A stretch of DNA of 64,000 bases from Casuarina equisetifolia (GCA_028551475.1 CM052362.1:12922316-12986315), one strand, 5' to 3'. Shown: positions 11,664 to 24,457, counted from the first letter of the stretch. Numbers and translations: made by a program. The notes: generated by a model from the sequence alone, not told the origin.

Positions 11664-13518
11664 CTTGGTTTTCTAGTTATTCGATTTTATGGCTTACTAA
11701 GAAAGGGGGGTTGAATTGGTTTTAAGTCTAGATCAGAATATTTTCTCCTTTTCTAATTTGTTTTAAATTGTTCTAAGATGTTGTTAAACAAGGTCTCATA
11801 AACTAATGATAAATCAAAGCATAAGAGATATGACACACAAGTTTACACGGTGGTTCGACACCTAACCCTTGAGCCCTATGTCCACCCTCCTCCTTCAACA
11901 TAACTAGTTAAAGTCCACTTTACTACAAAGTTAGGAGAAAATGTTCCCTTACACTTTCCAACTCCTCCTCAAAGAGTTATACAATTCTTTCTCTAAGGAT
12001 TACAATACAATGTGTGCCTCAACACACATTAACAAGTTAAGGTTTATCAAACCTTTTACAAACTTAAACAATTCCCTAAAGATATGAAATGTATATGTAA
12101 GATTGCTAAGTTAAGGGCTTTCTAAAGACAATCAAATAGCTAATCAAGCCCTAATCACAAAACCCCCAAATGATAATAGAGTTAGGATTTCATATTTACA
12201 AATAAGTATATGTGCACAACAATATTCATAATTTAATTGGCACATATACAAATAGAAATCTCAAGCAATCTTACAAGTAATTGAATGAAAGAACTTCAAC
12301 AAGATTTATATTCAGCTCAAGTTTTACAAATTGATCTTTTTCTTCTTTTAAGTTGATTTTCGGATCTCAAGATATCCGTAGCTTTTTAACAACTAGTTTT
12401 GCTTCTTCTTTTTTTCGCACTTAATAGATATCAAGAACGCACCTTTTAATCCCTAAATATTGTCATTCTAACTTGCTCAAAATTTCTTCCTATTATGGAG
12501 AGATTTTGACTAATTTTTGAACCGTTGGAGAGGTAAAGTGTCCTATGTAAGCAACTTTTCCTTTCTAGTTTAAATGTGATCTCAAAATGCATCATTTAGT
12601 TGCTTCTTTAAATTGAATCTCGCAAAGCTTATTCAGGTCATGGGTCGGGTTCTTGGATTTCATCAAGATTCTTCCTCAATTCTTCTTGTTCTTAAAGTAC
12701 TTCTTCATGGGTGCTTCACAGATTGATAGAGCATTTTCTTCCTTAAATAAGCCCTATGATTTCAGCTTCATAACCTCTATAATCTACTTCCAATTCTTCT
12801 TTTGAGTAGTTAGGTCAAGAACTCAAAGAACACCCTTAATCTCTTCAATTTGATCTTCTCTGAGTAGTAGGTCTTTGATCTTTCTTCACAAAATTGTTCA
12901 TATCTTCATTAGCTTTCCAATGAACCCTTTTTCAGCTTGATCAGAGAAGTCTACGGTGACCAATTTTATGGGTGAAGTTATGGCATTGTTGAACACCCAT
13001 TTATGGGTTAGCAAGCTGGGTTGCTCTTTAAATTCAGTTGCGGGTCATGTAGGTGCTTAATTGATTGCGCAAGTTGTGAGCTAGACTGTTTAAGTGCAGG
13101 CACAGGTTTGAGCTTCAGTCTGAAACCCTTGTAGGCTAGATTTGTAGACACTAGGTTGGGTCACTTATGCGGATTGCACATTAGACTTGATCTTACTCGG
13201 GCTGAGTCACGCTGGCCTTGTTTTTATTGCACTAGGTTGTGCAGTAAATGGACTGGTCCATTAAACCCATTTTAAGCTACTTCTTTTTGGTCTTTACTTG
13301 GAACATTTTCCTATAAGAAAATTTAAAAGTCAATTTTCTTATAAAACAAATAATGACATTAAGTATTGATTCATTTATTCTTCCTAATGATGCTTTCACA
13401 AATGTATTAAATTATAATATGATTATTATAATTTAAAACACCAAAATATCCTTTCATGATATATTTCCTTTTTCCTTTTCATCATCAAAACAATAGTGAA
13501 ATAGCAATATTTCTAACA
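11664..13518 (-). mobile_element. Copia 5' LTR with primer-binding site (minus orientation)
   Basis: The stretch from about 11690 is a diverged relative of the LTR at 38221. Shared landmarks in order are: ATGGCT...AAGAAGGGGGTTGAATTGG, GGTGGTTCGACAC, CCACCCTC..CCTTCAAC, a CTACTTTACT-like block, ACTCCTC-AAAG, and an AGCCCTAATCACAAAA block. Just left, near 11652-11663, is GATGATACCA, the minus-strand reading of a tRNA-iMet-type primer-binding site (TGGTATC...). That makes this the 5' LTR of a minus-strand Copia element whose body to the left has largely decayed. The right border is set at a CTAACA near 13518 and is approximate. Confidence 0.6.
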
Positions 13519-14656
13519 CTAGTCACACATGGGGTCACACCACCGGATCTACCTTTTGTTGTGCACTCCTTGTCTCCACTTGCCTAGTCATTGCCCGCCT
13601 AACCTCATGATTCACAAGGAGTTTCGTTCACCAACATGAAACTTTGATCCACCAACCTCCAACCATGACCCAAAAAGGTATTTCATGATCCAAAGCATGA
13701 TAGTTCATGACCTAGAAAACTTACACCATTGAGTGACTTGGAGAAATTGTGGTTCAAGGAAGAAATCATCGATTAGGATCTTTTACACCAATGCTCCTAA
13801 TCAGGTTGGGGCTATTGGAAAAAGAAACTTAGATGGCTGGATCCACCATAGGATTTGGAAGTCCGATGGTGATTAAGACCTTCCTTAATCTACCCACAAT
13901 CATTTGGGACCTCGTTCCTTCCTTTGCCCTTGCCTTTGTTGGTTAGAGACAAGAAGTTTACATAAAAAAGAAATTAAGTAGAGCCAACTTTGTGGTTTGG
14001 CATACATTCATCCTCCTATACTTCTCCATTGTGTCTATAACAAAGTTAGCACCCCTAACATAGGTCTTCTAGGCATAACCAACCAAACCTCCCATCTTTA
14101 TGCAAAATTTGGCATATACAAGCTAGCTTACAAAAGACCAAAAGGTGATGGGCTTAATGCTTAACACTACCACCATCCTACTTTCTTACCTTACATAATC
14201 CACCTAGCCCACTTTTGCCCATTACCCCCTTGTTAGCAAACCACCTATCACCAACAATGAAATGTCCCATTTTGCAAGATCTACTATTGCCCTACCATAG
14301 GCCTTCCACATGCCAAGAGCACTACAACTTCCAATAGTAGCACTACAACCATTGCCTTTATTGCAAAGGGTTAACATTAGTAATTTGGTTTTGATTACAT
14401 GATGGCTCTTGATCTTGTTGCTAAATCTATAAGTATTTAGACTATTCTAGCTTTGCAACTCCTATAGGTGGACCATCTAGTAACTAGATGTGTTAAATGC
14501 TTTTTTTCATAGGCATATCTTATAAAAGGTTTACATGGCTTAACCCTTAAGGTTTGTTGATTTGACCAAAACCCACCATGTATTTCACTTATAGTGGTCT
14601 ATTTATGGTCTCAAGTAAAAGCTTCACATGCTTGTTACCAATGGCAAAGTACCTAT
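13519..14656. other. Unassigned sequence between two Copia elements
   Basis: About 1.1 kb with no recognisable coding domain on either strand. It separates the 5' LTR ending near 13518 from the element starting at 14657. No tRNA-like or repeated structure was noticed. Confidence 0.4.
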
Positions 14657-15149
14657 TATAAGAATTAATTAGAGTCTAAGGAGATAGAAAACCTAGGATC
14701 TATAGAGTTAGATCTAATACACCAAGCAAATATTATATAAACATAATTAAATAAGAAATTAAGAAATCATACTATTCTTTTGATACATTATGAAGATCCA
14801 TAAATGTGGAATACAATCTTTAGGTTAGGTGCATATCCTTTAATCTTATTTATAGTACATTGGTGCAATGAGGCTACCAAAAAGGAGATGGCTTATCAAA
14901 AATGATTCACCCCATAACCCTAATCTATATATTACATTATGTATGTTAAGCTAGAGAATATGACCTAGCCTAAACCTTATGTGTTACCCATTAAGTCTAA
15001 CCTATCACAGTCCTATTTGGTAAACCATAGCTCATACTAGCTAGTCCATATTTTAATTAACAAGAAACCATATACCTTACTTTATTAGATCAATCTTGAA
15101 TTCATTATTATAAGCCTACATCAATAAGCCTAACACAAACTAAGTTAGA
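14657..15149 (-). repeat. 3' LTR of the 14657-21189 Copia element
   Basis: It pairs with 20699-21189 throughout. Shared blocks include ATTATRTAAACATAATTAAAT, GGAGATGGCTTAT and CATAACCCTAATCTATAT. The TG terminus has decayed to TA at 14657. The differences are numerous enough to indicate an old insertion. Confidence 0.85.
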
Positions 15150-18100
15150 ATTTTCCTACTTGGGCTATATTAATAGGAATAAAAATAATAGTAATAATAG
15201 TAATTAGTTTTACAAAAATAGATATGTGTGTGCACCTTTATATTGATCTAGAGACAATTTTTAAAGGTTTATCCCATCCTATAAAGTATCAAACTTTGAA
15301 TCATAGTAGTAATTGCATCATTTAAATGACATAGGACCAATCATAATCACAAAGTTCTTAACTTCACTAATATGGATTTAATATAGTAGTGTACCAACTA
15401 GATAACATTATAAAAGTTTACTTCAAGTGTTATTTACATTGTTAGTCCAATTTCCTCTACTTAGATAACAAATTGTTATTACATAATATACTTTATGGTT
15501 CTAATGAACCTATATGTCTTGTTCTTAATAACTTAAGTTTAATTTTATATGTCATAAGACATACATTATAACTAACCATTGAATGTCTTAGCCATTGCTC
15601 AAGATTTACACCTTTCTTAAGATTTTAATATTATATACATTATGTGGCTATAAATATTTAACCTATCAAGATATAAAGCACCCACGTGTTAAATATAACT
15701 AACATGACTAATAAAGGTAATATATATTTCAACAATTTACCTCTCGGTAATCAATTCAAAATAAAACTTTATATTATAGAAAATATTGTAAAAGAGGTCC
15801 CATTAAATAATAGCATCCTAGGATGCTTTTAAGCCCATACTGATGACATGTTTATAAAAATATAAAGCTTTAGTAAGGGGATGTGCAAACATAGCATGTG
15901 TATCAATATGCTCTAGTGTGATGTCATATTTCTTAAGTTTTTCCCTTATAGTTAACTGTTTGATTTCTATGTGTTTAAACTATGTGATATATTTGTTGTT
16001 ATTATTAAGCAACAAAATAACTTTATTATCATAATATAACTGGATAGGTCTAACAAAGAAATTAAACTAAGTTAACACTCCATGAGGTTCTTTAAAAAAA
16101 TCACCTAAGTAGCTACTCCATAGTATGCTACAAATTTTGCCTTCATGATTGAAGAAATCATTAGTTTCTGTTTTGCATATTTTTATGATATTGTCTTACT
16201 TGTCATAAAAATGTATCTTGATGTAGATTTCAAGAATTATTCTTGTAGCTTACAAAGTCTAATCCTATATATTCCACTAGCTATAAGTTATTTACATATC
16301 TATAGGTCAACATATAAACATTTGTCTTTTAAGTACTTCAAAATGTTTTGATAACAATCTAATAATCTTGATTAATGTTTGATTAATACTTATAGAAGCC
16401 TTATTGCAAAAGCAACATTAGGCCTAATGCATACTTAAGCATATATGATACTTTTTTTATTGACTATTTCTCTACTTTACTTTTAGAACACTGTAATAGG
16501 TTTAGTTTGTTACCCTTTAAGAATAAAAATATTCTTAGGTTTGAAAGCTTTCATATGAAACCTTTATAAAACATTATTAACATTTGCCTTTTGAGAAAGA
16601 CTTAATTAAGAGAGTTTTGTGATAGTATATTCATTCTCTTTAAATAAACCCCTTAACAATTAGTGTGTCTTTAAACATTTTAATCTTTATTATAGAAGCT
16701 CTCTAAGTCTCGTATATCTATTCAACTAGCAAGTTTTTAGCCTTTAGGCAATTCCACAAGCTTTTAACTTTTAGACAATTTAACAAAATCTCAAACACCA
16801 TTATGCCTCATCAACTGCATTTCATTACTCATGACATTTAATTATAAATCTAATTAAGGAGTAGAAATAGCATTCATATGAGTAATTGGGTCCACCAAGA
16901 TACCAATGTCATATTAATCTACATAGACTAAATAATATGAATGAAAAATCAGTTTTCTATGCCTTGTGGATCTCCAAAATAGAAACACTATAATAAGATC
17001 CTAGACCTATGGAACCTCATTTAGGACTTTATCAATTACTAGTTCGATTACCTTAGTAGGTCTTAGCTTAAGTGTTGTAGGCTTCACATTCATATTTCTT
17101 TTCTACATTGAGTTTTAAAAACTTTACTGTCTATAATTTTACAATTTAAGAACCTTTAATAAGGTTTTAAAACCAATACTCCTTTGAATGATCCAAGAAA
17201 GACACTAAAAATAACTTTATTCCTTCATTCCTACTCATTAAGACTTAGATTGAACAACTTTATTTCTATAAGATATCTTACACTTTATAATGTTTAAGAT
17301 TGGTACTTTCAGTGCACAACCTTGAAAAAATTTAATGGGATAGCCTCTTTGCTTAGAAAAATATGTAAATTAGTCCTATTAACCATAGTCCTCATCATGT
17401 TCATAAGAGTACAATTACACTTTTTGGCTACACCATTCTACTCTAGATTCTAAAGAATCTTGATTGGCCTATTCTCTTAGAATCTTCTAGGTAAATGAGC
17501 CTTTAAACTAACTAGAATCCCATGTCTACTATTATATTCATTATCCCAATCAGATTTTAAAACTTAATAATGTTTCTCAACTGTTTCTCAACCACTACGC
17601 TATAGCCTTTGAATTTCTTTAAGAGATTCAAACACTTTCTTAATAAGTACATTTAACCATTGTAAAAAAAAAAATTTATGAATGTGTAGAAATAGAAATT
17701 TCTATATAGTGTTGTTATATAAAGGTCACTAATATCAATATGTATGACCTCCAATAAGTTAAAATAATGGACTCTAGACTAATTTTTTTTTTTATCTTGG
17801 TCAATTTGCCTTTACAACACTTTACACAAGTCTTTAGATTACCTTCAAAAGTAGGTTGCATGTTAGACGTTTTTAGCCTTTCTACTTTTTTCTAAAGATG
17901 TAACCAAGTTTTTTATGCCACAATGTGTAAGATTGCTTTTTACTTAGAGACCTTTTAGAAATAACTTCCTCAACATCTAAAAGAGGGAGATTTATAATTG
18001 TGAGTTGAATATAACTTATATAACCCACAAGACTAAATGTAGTAACTAACTAATTTAAATTGACAAGTCAACCATAGGGATCTCCCCAAAAAGTTACCAT

Positions 18101-19914
18101 GCTTGTCCAAAACTAAAGACTAAAACCAAATTACTTCAAAAATTATTTCAAGAAATTTTTTTTCAATATCATTTCAAAAAACTAGAATCTAGGATTAAAA
18201 TACTATCTCTCATAAATTCTATGTTCACTTGTTTATTATTCCTGCCTATAAGTATTAGTTCATCTTTATTTGACTTTCTCTTATTTATGAATCCTTAAAT
18301 GATGAAAATAACATGATTAGTTACACTAATATCTAACCACCAAAAACTAGATGAGGCTTTATATAAATTGGATTCACAAACAAATGCCAAAGAACTATCC
18401 ATCTTTAGGCTTACTCTTTCACAACCATGTTTAATATCTATTGTAGTCTTTCTTTAAGTGATCCTTCTTCTTTTATAAAAAGCAATTATCATTATGCTTC
18501 TTAAAGGATGTTTTCTTCACCATTAACACTTTGCAAAATAATTCAAAATCCTTAGTGGTGTTGTGAGTACCTTTATGAGTATGAAATCTTGATCTTACCT
18601 TTACTAGTATTAGAATTTGGTTTGATAATCTATCAACCTCTTAATACGGTTTCTAATACCTTTATAACCATTAAACTTTAGTAGATTGTAGAATTTTTTT
18701 TTAATTAGAGTGTTTAATGAGGCAAAGTATCTTAATGTCACTAAATCCTTAAATTTCTTAGTAATGCAATCAATAGACAAATCATTCTTATGGTGATTCT
18801 AAGTTGACCCCTTTATACATAATACATAAATGCAAGTATTTTTTAACATGTAGCATGTACCAACTTATTATCTTTATCACTTTAGTCAATGAAATCCATT
18901 GATTTATCCATAACTTGGGCAAAACCCACATATGTTATATTTATTGAAAACTTCATGTCTTCCTTCCATTCCAAAAGTAAGACCTTATATAAGCCCTAAT
19001 TAATAATTAAGCTTTTATTAACACAAAAGGCGACCAAATTAAAGTTGAGACAAGGTTAATAATATGAGTATGATATGAATTAAAACCATATGAACATACC
19101 ATAAGAAAGTTCACATACACTATCATATAAACATTGTTGGGTAGAATGAATGACATGTAATTATAAAATCTCTATATATTACTGGCCATGAAAATATTCT
19201 AATCTTTATAATCCATCACATTTAGGTGTATAGACCAATCAAATTAGTCCAAACCCATGCAAGTTTTGATTATATATCCCTTTAAATTCCAAGATATAGT
19301 CACCTCCTTTGGGAGTATGACTATACATTAGAATCGGAAACATCCTTTCACCATGTGAGACATATATCCCACAATCCAATCAAGAAGTGCCATTTTGGTA
19401 ATCACAACCTAACCTAATCATGAAATTCTCTCATGATGCGGGATCTAGTTATGTAATTCACAATCTATGGTATGTATAATAAAATAAGGGCCTTTTTGTT
19501 TTAAAATTACATATCAAACAACTACAATAAGTGTTAACTAAATGCATGCTATTATTATATAAATATTTTACAACTTTAAGTATGCAAATTCATGAGTTAG
19601 AATATGCTAAAATGATAATGCATCTTCTCTATATTCACACTTAAATATGTCAAAAATATAATATCAAACTATATAATTATCATTACATGACATATGCATA
19701 TAACATGGCATAAAACATCATCAAATATAATTTAAGAAATATTGAAACATGCTTCATAAGCATTAAATTGCCAAAAATAACTTTTTAAATACTTTAAAAA
19801 TTAAAAACTATGTACCATAATGACCATATATTCATAACAAATATTTTGGTCCAGTTCATGTCTAAATCGGACTCTTCACGCACCTCCACATGCCACCATA
19901 AAAGCTCTAGTTGG

Positions 19915-20041
19915 TTGACCATTGATTGTTGACCAATCTAGCCATTTACCGTTGACCTTTTGACCCAGTTTTTGTTGATTCTTGACTCATTGACTCAGGT
20001 TGGATGTGTTAACCTAAATTGGGCTGGTTTTACCTGTTGAC
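19915..20041 (+). repeat. Cluster of TTGAC motifs in the Copia leader
   Basis: Seven TTGAC pentamers occur on the plus strand in 127 bp, starting at 19915, 19929, 19952, 19960, 19982, 19990 and 20037; several read TTGACC. TTGAC(C/T) is the core of the W-box bound by plant WRKY factors. The stretch lies in the region between primer-binding site and gag of the 14657-21189 element. It may equally be a decayed short tandem repeat. Confidence 0.6.
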
Positions 20042-20683
20042 TTATTTAACTAGATCGGTTCAAGTAGACCCATATAGGGTTGCAATCCTTTCCAAACAAG
20101 TTGTGTTCAAACTAAACATATTATGAATGATTTGTGCTCAAGTTACATTTAATCCACATGGATCATGTTTAATCCACACAAATTACCTTCTCCACTACTA
20201 ATAGACCCATTAGGTCTTGCCATCAACAATGGCAAATGGCCTTTAATGGCCACTATAGTGGGAGGTCCTTACAAGTTGCCAATGCCCAAATTGATCTAGG
20301 CATTCTACAACTACTAGTGTTGGTGGTTGTTGATTGCTAGTATCATTTGCCAACAAATACAAGTTGGTCAATGACTTTAAGTCCAAAGTTGTATAGATTT
20401 GGTCCCAATTTTGATCTTTTACCAATTTTTATTTTTATTTATTTTTTTTTACTTGACTAGATTTTAACAAATCTAGATGTCAAATCAAGGTTATATGGAT
20501 CTATAAGAAACTGTATTGTCTATATATACATGCCATGCCAACACATATTTTTTGTTCTTTTCAAATGCCAATGAGACAAATATACAAAAAGAACAAATAT
20601 GCAAATGAGATCATATTTTGGATTAAAAATTCCAAATAGCATTATATAAAAATAGATATGGGTCTTAGATTTGACATGTGATT

Positions 20684-20695
20684 GCTTTGATTCCA
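20684..20695 (-). other. Degenerate Copia primer-binding site
   Basis: The minus strand reads TGGAATCAAAGC, close to the TGGTATCAGAGC complement of initiator methionine tRNA used by plant Copia elements. It lies three bases inside the 5' LTR edge. Confidence 0.65.
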
Positions 20696-20698
20696 CAT

Positions 20699-21189
20699 GT
20701 AAGGATTAATCGGTCTTCAAGGAGACAAAAAACCAAGGATTTGCATAGTTAGATATAAAACACCAAGTAAATATTATGTAAACATAATTAAATAGGAAAT
20801 TAAGAAATCATAGTGTTCTTTTGATTTGTTATGAAGATTCACAAATGTGGAATATGATCTTTAGGTTTGGTTTATATCTTTATTTTTGCTTATAGTACAC
20901 TAGTGCGATGAGGTTACCAAAAGGGAGATGGCTTATAAAAAATGATTTACCCCATAACCCTAATCTATATAGTACATTTTATATGTTGAGTTAAATGTTA
21001 GGACCTAGCCCAACCTTATATGCTACATAATAAGCCTAACTCATCATAGTCTTATTTGGTAAACCATAACCTATACTAGCTAGTCCATGTTTTAATTATT
21101 AAGAAACTATATGCCTTACTTTGTTAGACCAATCTTCAATTCATTAATATAAGCCCACATTATTAAGCCCAACAAAAATTGGGCTAACA
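20699..21189 (-). repeat. 5' LTR of the 14657-21189 Copia element
   Basis: It starts TGTAAGGATT and ends GGGCTAACA on the plus strand, so the TG...CA termini are kept. Its internal edge carries the primer-binding site, which fixes the element's direction as minus. Confidence 0.85.
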
Positions 21190-21451
21190 CTTATCTCACG
21201 AGCCTAAGATTTGTCATCTTCATAGTAAATGTCTCTCTGTTTATCCCCTATACAAATCACTTTAACATATTGTTTTTGTTTATTTGGATAACAACATCTA
21301 GATAGGGTTCCCGTAAGTTCCACTATCAGCTTTTCTTATTGTTTTCTATTATGAGTTTCCAATTAGAGATTTAGGATCTCTTCATTGTTTTCTTGGTATG
21401 AAGGTACAACGCATGCTTAAGGGGTTTTTCCTACATGATAACTCTATTTTT

Positions 21452-21555
21452 ATAGAGTTATTTTACCTATTTTAGGCAATAAATAACTTTAATAATTGTG
21501 AGAATAGAGTTATTTTACCTATTTTAGGCAATAAATAACTTTAATAATTGTGAGA
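21452..21555. repeat. Perfect 52 bp tandem duplication
   Basis: Units 21452-21503 and 21504-21555 appear identical base for base, starting ATAGAGTTATTTTACC and ending TAATTGTGAGA. Perfect identity in a region of otherwise old, diverged DNA points to a recent slippage or repair event. Confidence 0.93.
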
Positions 21556-21762
21556 AAACATTTGAACTCCTCTTTATTTACTTAAATTTATCTTGTTTAT
21601 GTAGCACAAGAAGGCAAGGAGAAAAGAGATGAACATGGAGAGCCTGATGCTTATTGTGTGGCAAAATCATAATATCAAGATCAAGAGAGTCAAGATGGGC
21701 TTGGGCTTTGAATGATTGTTATTAGATTTTATTGTTATTGGGTTTTCTAAATAATTAGAAAA

Positions 21763-21834
21763 CCTAATCATATTAGGAGTTCAAAGCCTAATTAAATTAG
21801 GAGTTCAAAACCTAATTAAATTAAGAGTTCAAAA
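21763..21834. repeat. 24 bp unit repeated three times
   Basis: Three adjacent units start at 21763, 21787 and 21811 with consensus CCTAATTAAATTAGGAGTTC plus a short AAA-rich tail. The units differ by only a few substitutions. Each contains a short near-palindrome CCTAAT..ATTAGG. The surrounding 21200-22800 has no recognisable gene; it is AT-rich and may be part of an unplaced LTR. Confidence 0.85.
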
Positions 21835-22989
21835 CCCAGTTGTTTTAGATCTCTAAGACCCAATTCTACTAGGATAAGAGTAGGTCTAAACCTAAACCTT
21901 ATTTAAGAGAAGAGAAGAGGCAAAAGAAAGAGGAGGAGGAAATTGAGCACAACTCAAGAGAGAGGCTAAGAATTCAAGGTTTTCTTGAAGAGAAGGCAAA
22001 AAGGGTGACAGAGTTCTTGTTCTTGGATTCAAGATGCCTTCTTTATTCCCTATTATTATTCTTCCTCATTATTTCTTTATGCTTTAGTTTACTTTTGTTA
22101 AAGCTACGATGTAACCTAATTATGATGGTATGAATCTTATGATTATTATGTTTTGCAAGATATTTTATTTATGTGAGTTATATATTATTATGCTTAATGC
22201 TTTTAAGTGATTGGCCACCATTTGAATGATTTGATGTGTATGTTTGAGACTGAGAGGTAATAATATGCAATTGCTTCTTATAATATATAACCATGAATTA
22301 AATGTGGATAGACATATACCATGTTGTTTGTGTGGCTTTTAGTGATAAGATAATCAAAAGATTTATTGTAAACTGGGAATGTTCATAGATCCTAATGCAT
22401 TTGGTTTGTTTCAATTCACATATAGAAATATAGTGAATTAATGAACTAAGTAGGTTTGCTATACCTAGACATAGGATAGTAAATAAATTAGGAAGTTCCG
22501 CCATCACATAGATATTATCCCTCTTGCAAGCATACATAATCTACATTAGTACCTCATAGTTATGGTAAAACTAGACACTCTAACATATTTTGTGTATTTA
22601 GTTTTATTAAATTTAGTTGATTAGTTTATTCTCTATCAATTTGGATTTGTTAGATAAATTCTAGGAGTTATTCACCGTTAGTAATTAGTTGGTATAGTAA
22701 TCACCAATCTCTGTGAGACGATATTTTTCTTATCATTATATTACTTGTTCGACATGTTCACTTGCATTTAAAATTCACCAAACACTACATCATGCCTATG
22801 TCACTTATGAGATCCTTGTCTATTTCAATATGACTAATGCTTGAGCTATCTCCACTCTTTACACTACTAATGATCCTTCTTTATGTATAGGTGATTCATT
22901 CTTTGATACTTTACTATTGGAGTATTGTGAGTGCTTTATAGTATTTCAACTTCATAAAGTTGGATAATGCATGATCGATAAATATGGTA

Positions 22990-23062
22990 TGTTAGTATGT
23001 TCAGGCTACTTGGTTAAGGGTTCGAATCTCCCTCCTTGTATGTGTGAGTTGCCAAAAAAAGA
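22990..23062 (+). mobile_element. Possible tRNA-derived SINE fragment
   Basis: GGTTCGAATCTC at 23019-23030 matches the RNA polymerase III B box consensus (GGTTCGANTCC), preceded by TGGTTAA as in many plant SINE heads and followed by a short A-rich tail. A clear A box, full tRNA fold and target-site duplication were not seen. The piece sits immediately before the RNase H relic. Confidence 0.4.
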
Positions 23063-23069
23063 TAGAAAA

Positions 23070-23400
23070 AAACATAATTAGTCATTCTAGCACTAAGGTG
23101 GAGTATAAGTAACTTGCTAACACTAAGCAAAACTCATGAATAAAGTATCTTCTACCATCATCCACCCACTTTATGGTGTGATAACCTATTTACTTTTATT
23201 TTGTGCTGAACTTTGTTTTCTATGCTCACATGAAGAACATTGAGATTTATTACAACTTTATTAAGGAACAACTCACAAACAAATTTTGATTTACTTCATC
23301 TCCTTCATTGACTAACCCAAATACTATCTTCACCAAAGAATTATCTTTTGCATGTTTTTGGCTTCTCAATCCAAGCTGGTCATTCATTCCACCCCATTAG
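23070..23400 (+). pseudogene. Copia RNase H relic
   Basis: The plus strand, read across stops, gives the Copia RNase H C-terminal signature: STKVEYK..LA (for S-T-E-A-E-Y-..LA), then VFYAHMKNIEIYYNFIKEQL (for H-x-KHIEI-x-HF-x-RE), then a F-T-K-x-L block. In Copia polyproteins this domain degrades the RNA strand of the hybrid after reverse transcription. No LTR could be paired with it. The stretch 23401-24150 holds nothing recognisable apart from a G-run near 23868. Confidence 0.65.
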
Positions 23401-24168
23401 CTTCCGTGTCAACTTTTGTAGCCACGTTAGAAACCTAACTCCTCTTATGTAGAAGATGCTCACTAGCATGACAACTTCATGTTGACCATCTAGGCTTTGT
23501 CAATGCATTGTATAACAATAGGGATTGCATAAAACATATTAGGGATTCATAGTATTTTTAATTCTTGTCTTATTTAATTTTTCTATACTTTCAGTGATCT
23601 TCATCTTCTTTGGCCAACTCTTTTCTAGCGGACTTCTCACCTTTCACTGTAGAGGCAGATTATGGTAAATGGTATCTAAACCTAATAGTTCCTAAAGGTG
23701 CTTCAAATTCTTATAATTTAATTGGCACTATCTAGGATGGTGCCTTTTAATCATTACATTAGGACAAATTAAGACCTAAACTATGTTGAACAAATCCTTA
23801 ACAAAAGATAATCAAAGTTTTCCTATGAAGGAAGGCATAAAAAGAAGTCTTTGGTTTTGGGGAGAGGGGGGGGGAGTGGAGGAGTGAGGGGCTTTCTACT
23901 TAAAAGAATTTATTTCTCAAGACCCTTGTTATTTTGTTGATGTCATATTAACCTGAACTAGTTAGTATTTTCATGTTTTAAACCTTTGAAAGTCAGCTTA
24001 GAATTTGTTCTTTTCTTATTTTGTTTCTTAGAATGATAGCAAGTAAAAAATTTTGAAAATCATTTGAAAGAATAACTTCCTGTTAAATGTGATGTGGATC
24101 GTGATGGACAACAGAGTGAGCTTTTGATTATGGAGAGATTGAAATGGAATAATAACAAGGCAATTTGG

Positions 24169-24282
24169 AAATATAAAGGCTGGAAAGGTAAAGACTAGAA
24201 AATAAACGATTGAAAGGTAAAAGAAAGTAATTTAAGTGCAGGATTTAAGATAATTGGAATATAAAAGGCTGGAAAGTAAAGG
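24169..24282 (+). repeat. Purine-rich degenerate direct repeat
   Basis: TTGGAAATATAAAGGCTGGA (24169) recurs as TTGGAATATAAAAGGCTGGA (24254), each followed by AAGGTAAAG-like text, within a long purine-biased stretch (about 24160-24320). This resembles the purine-rich repeats of some LTRs; no borders were placed. Confidence 0.5.
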
Positions 24283-24457
24283 CATGAAATTTAAAGGGCA
24301 AAGCTTAAAGGAAAACAAAATTCAATAACTTTTCAATCTCAACAGTTCTGATTACAATTGAAGGAACAACGTCCTTAAATAGACGACTAAGACTAACCAT
24401 AGAAGGATCTAAAATTTATAAAGCTAATCTTGGTAGAACTCAGATCCTAAAATTAAT

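Larger units (their letters stand above)
14657..21189 (-). mobile_element. Degenerate full-length Copia element, 6.5 kb
   Basis: Two direct LTRs (14657-15149 and 20699-21189) enclose a dead pol on the minus strand. Right to left: a protease-like stretch around 18290-18390 (WWLDISVTNH, the usual W-L-D-S-G-A motif with the active-site G lost), an integrase C-flank around 17372-17445 (NGVAKK-like), and an RNase H tail around 15830-15990 (EIKQLTIREK followed by a DTHAMFAHPLTK-like block). A primer-binding site sits at 20684-20695 inside the right LTR, and a purine tract on the minus strand borders the left LTR near 15150-15160. Flanks CCTAT and CTTAT look like a 5 bp target-site duplication with one transition. 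All frames are full of stops. Confidence 0.85.

Noticed and set aside
21452..21834. CRISPR-like array from the tandem units
   Set aside because: Units are adjacent with no spacers, few in number, and the genome is a plant nuclear one.
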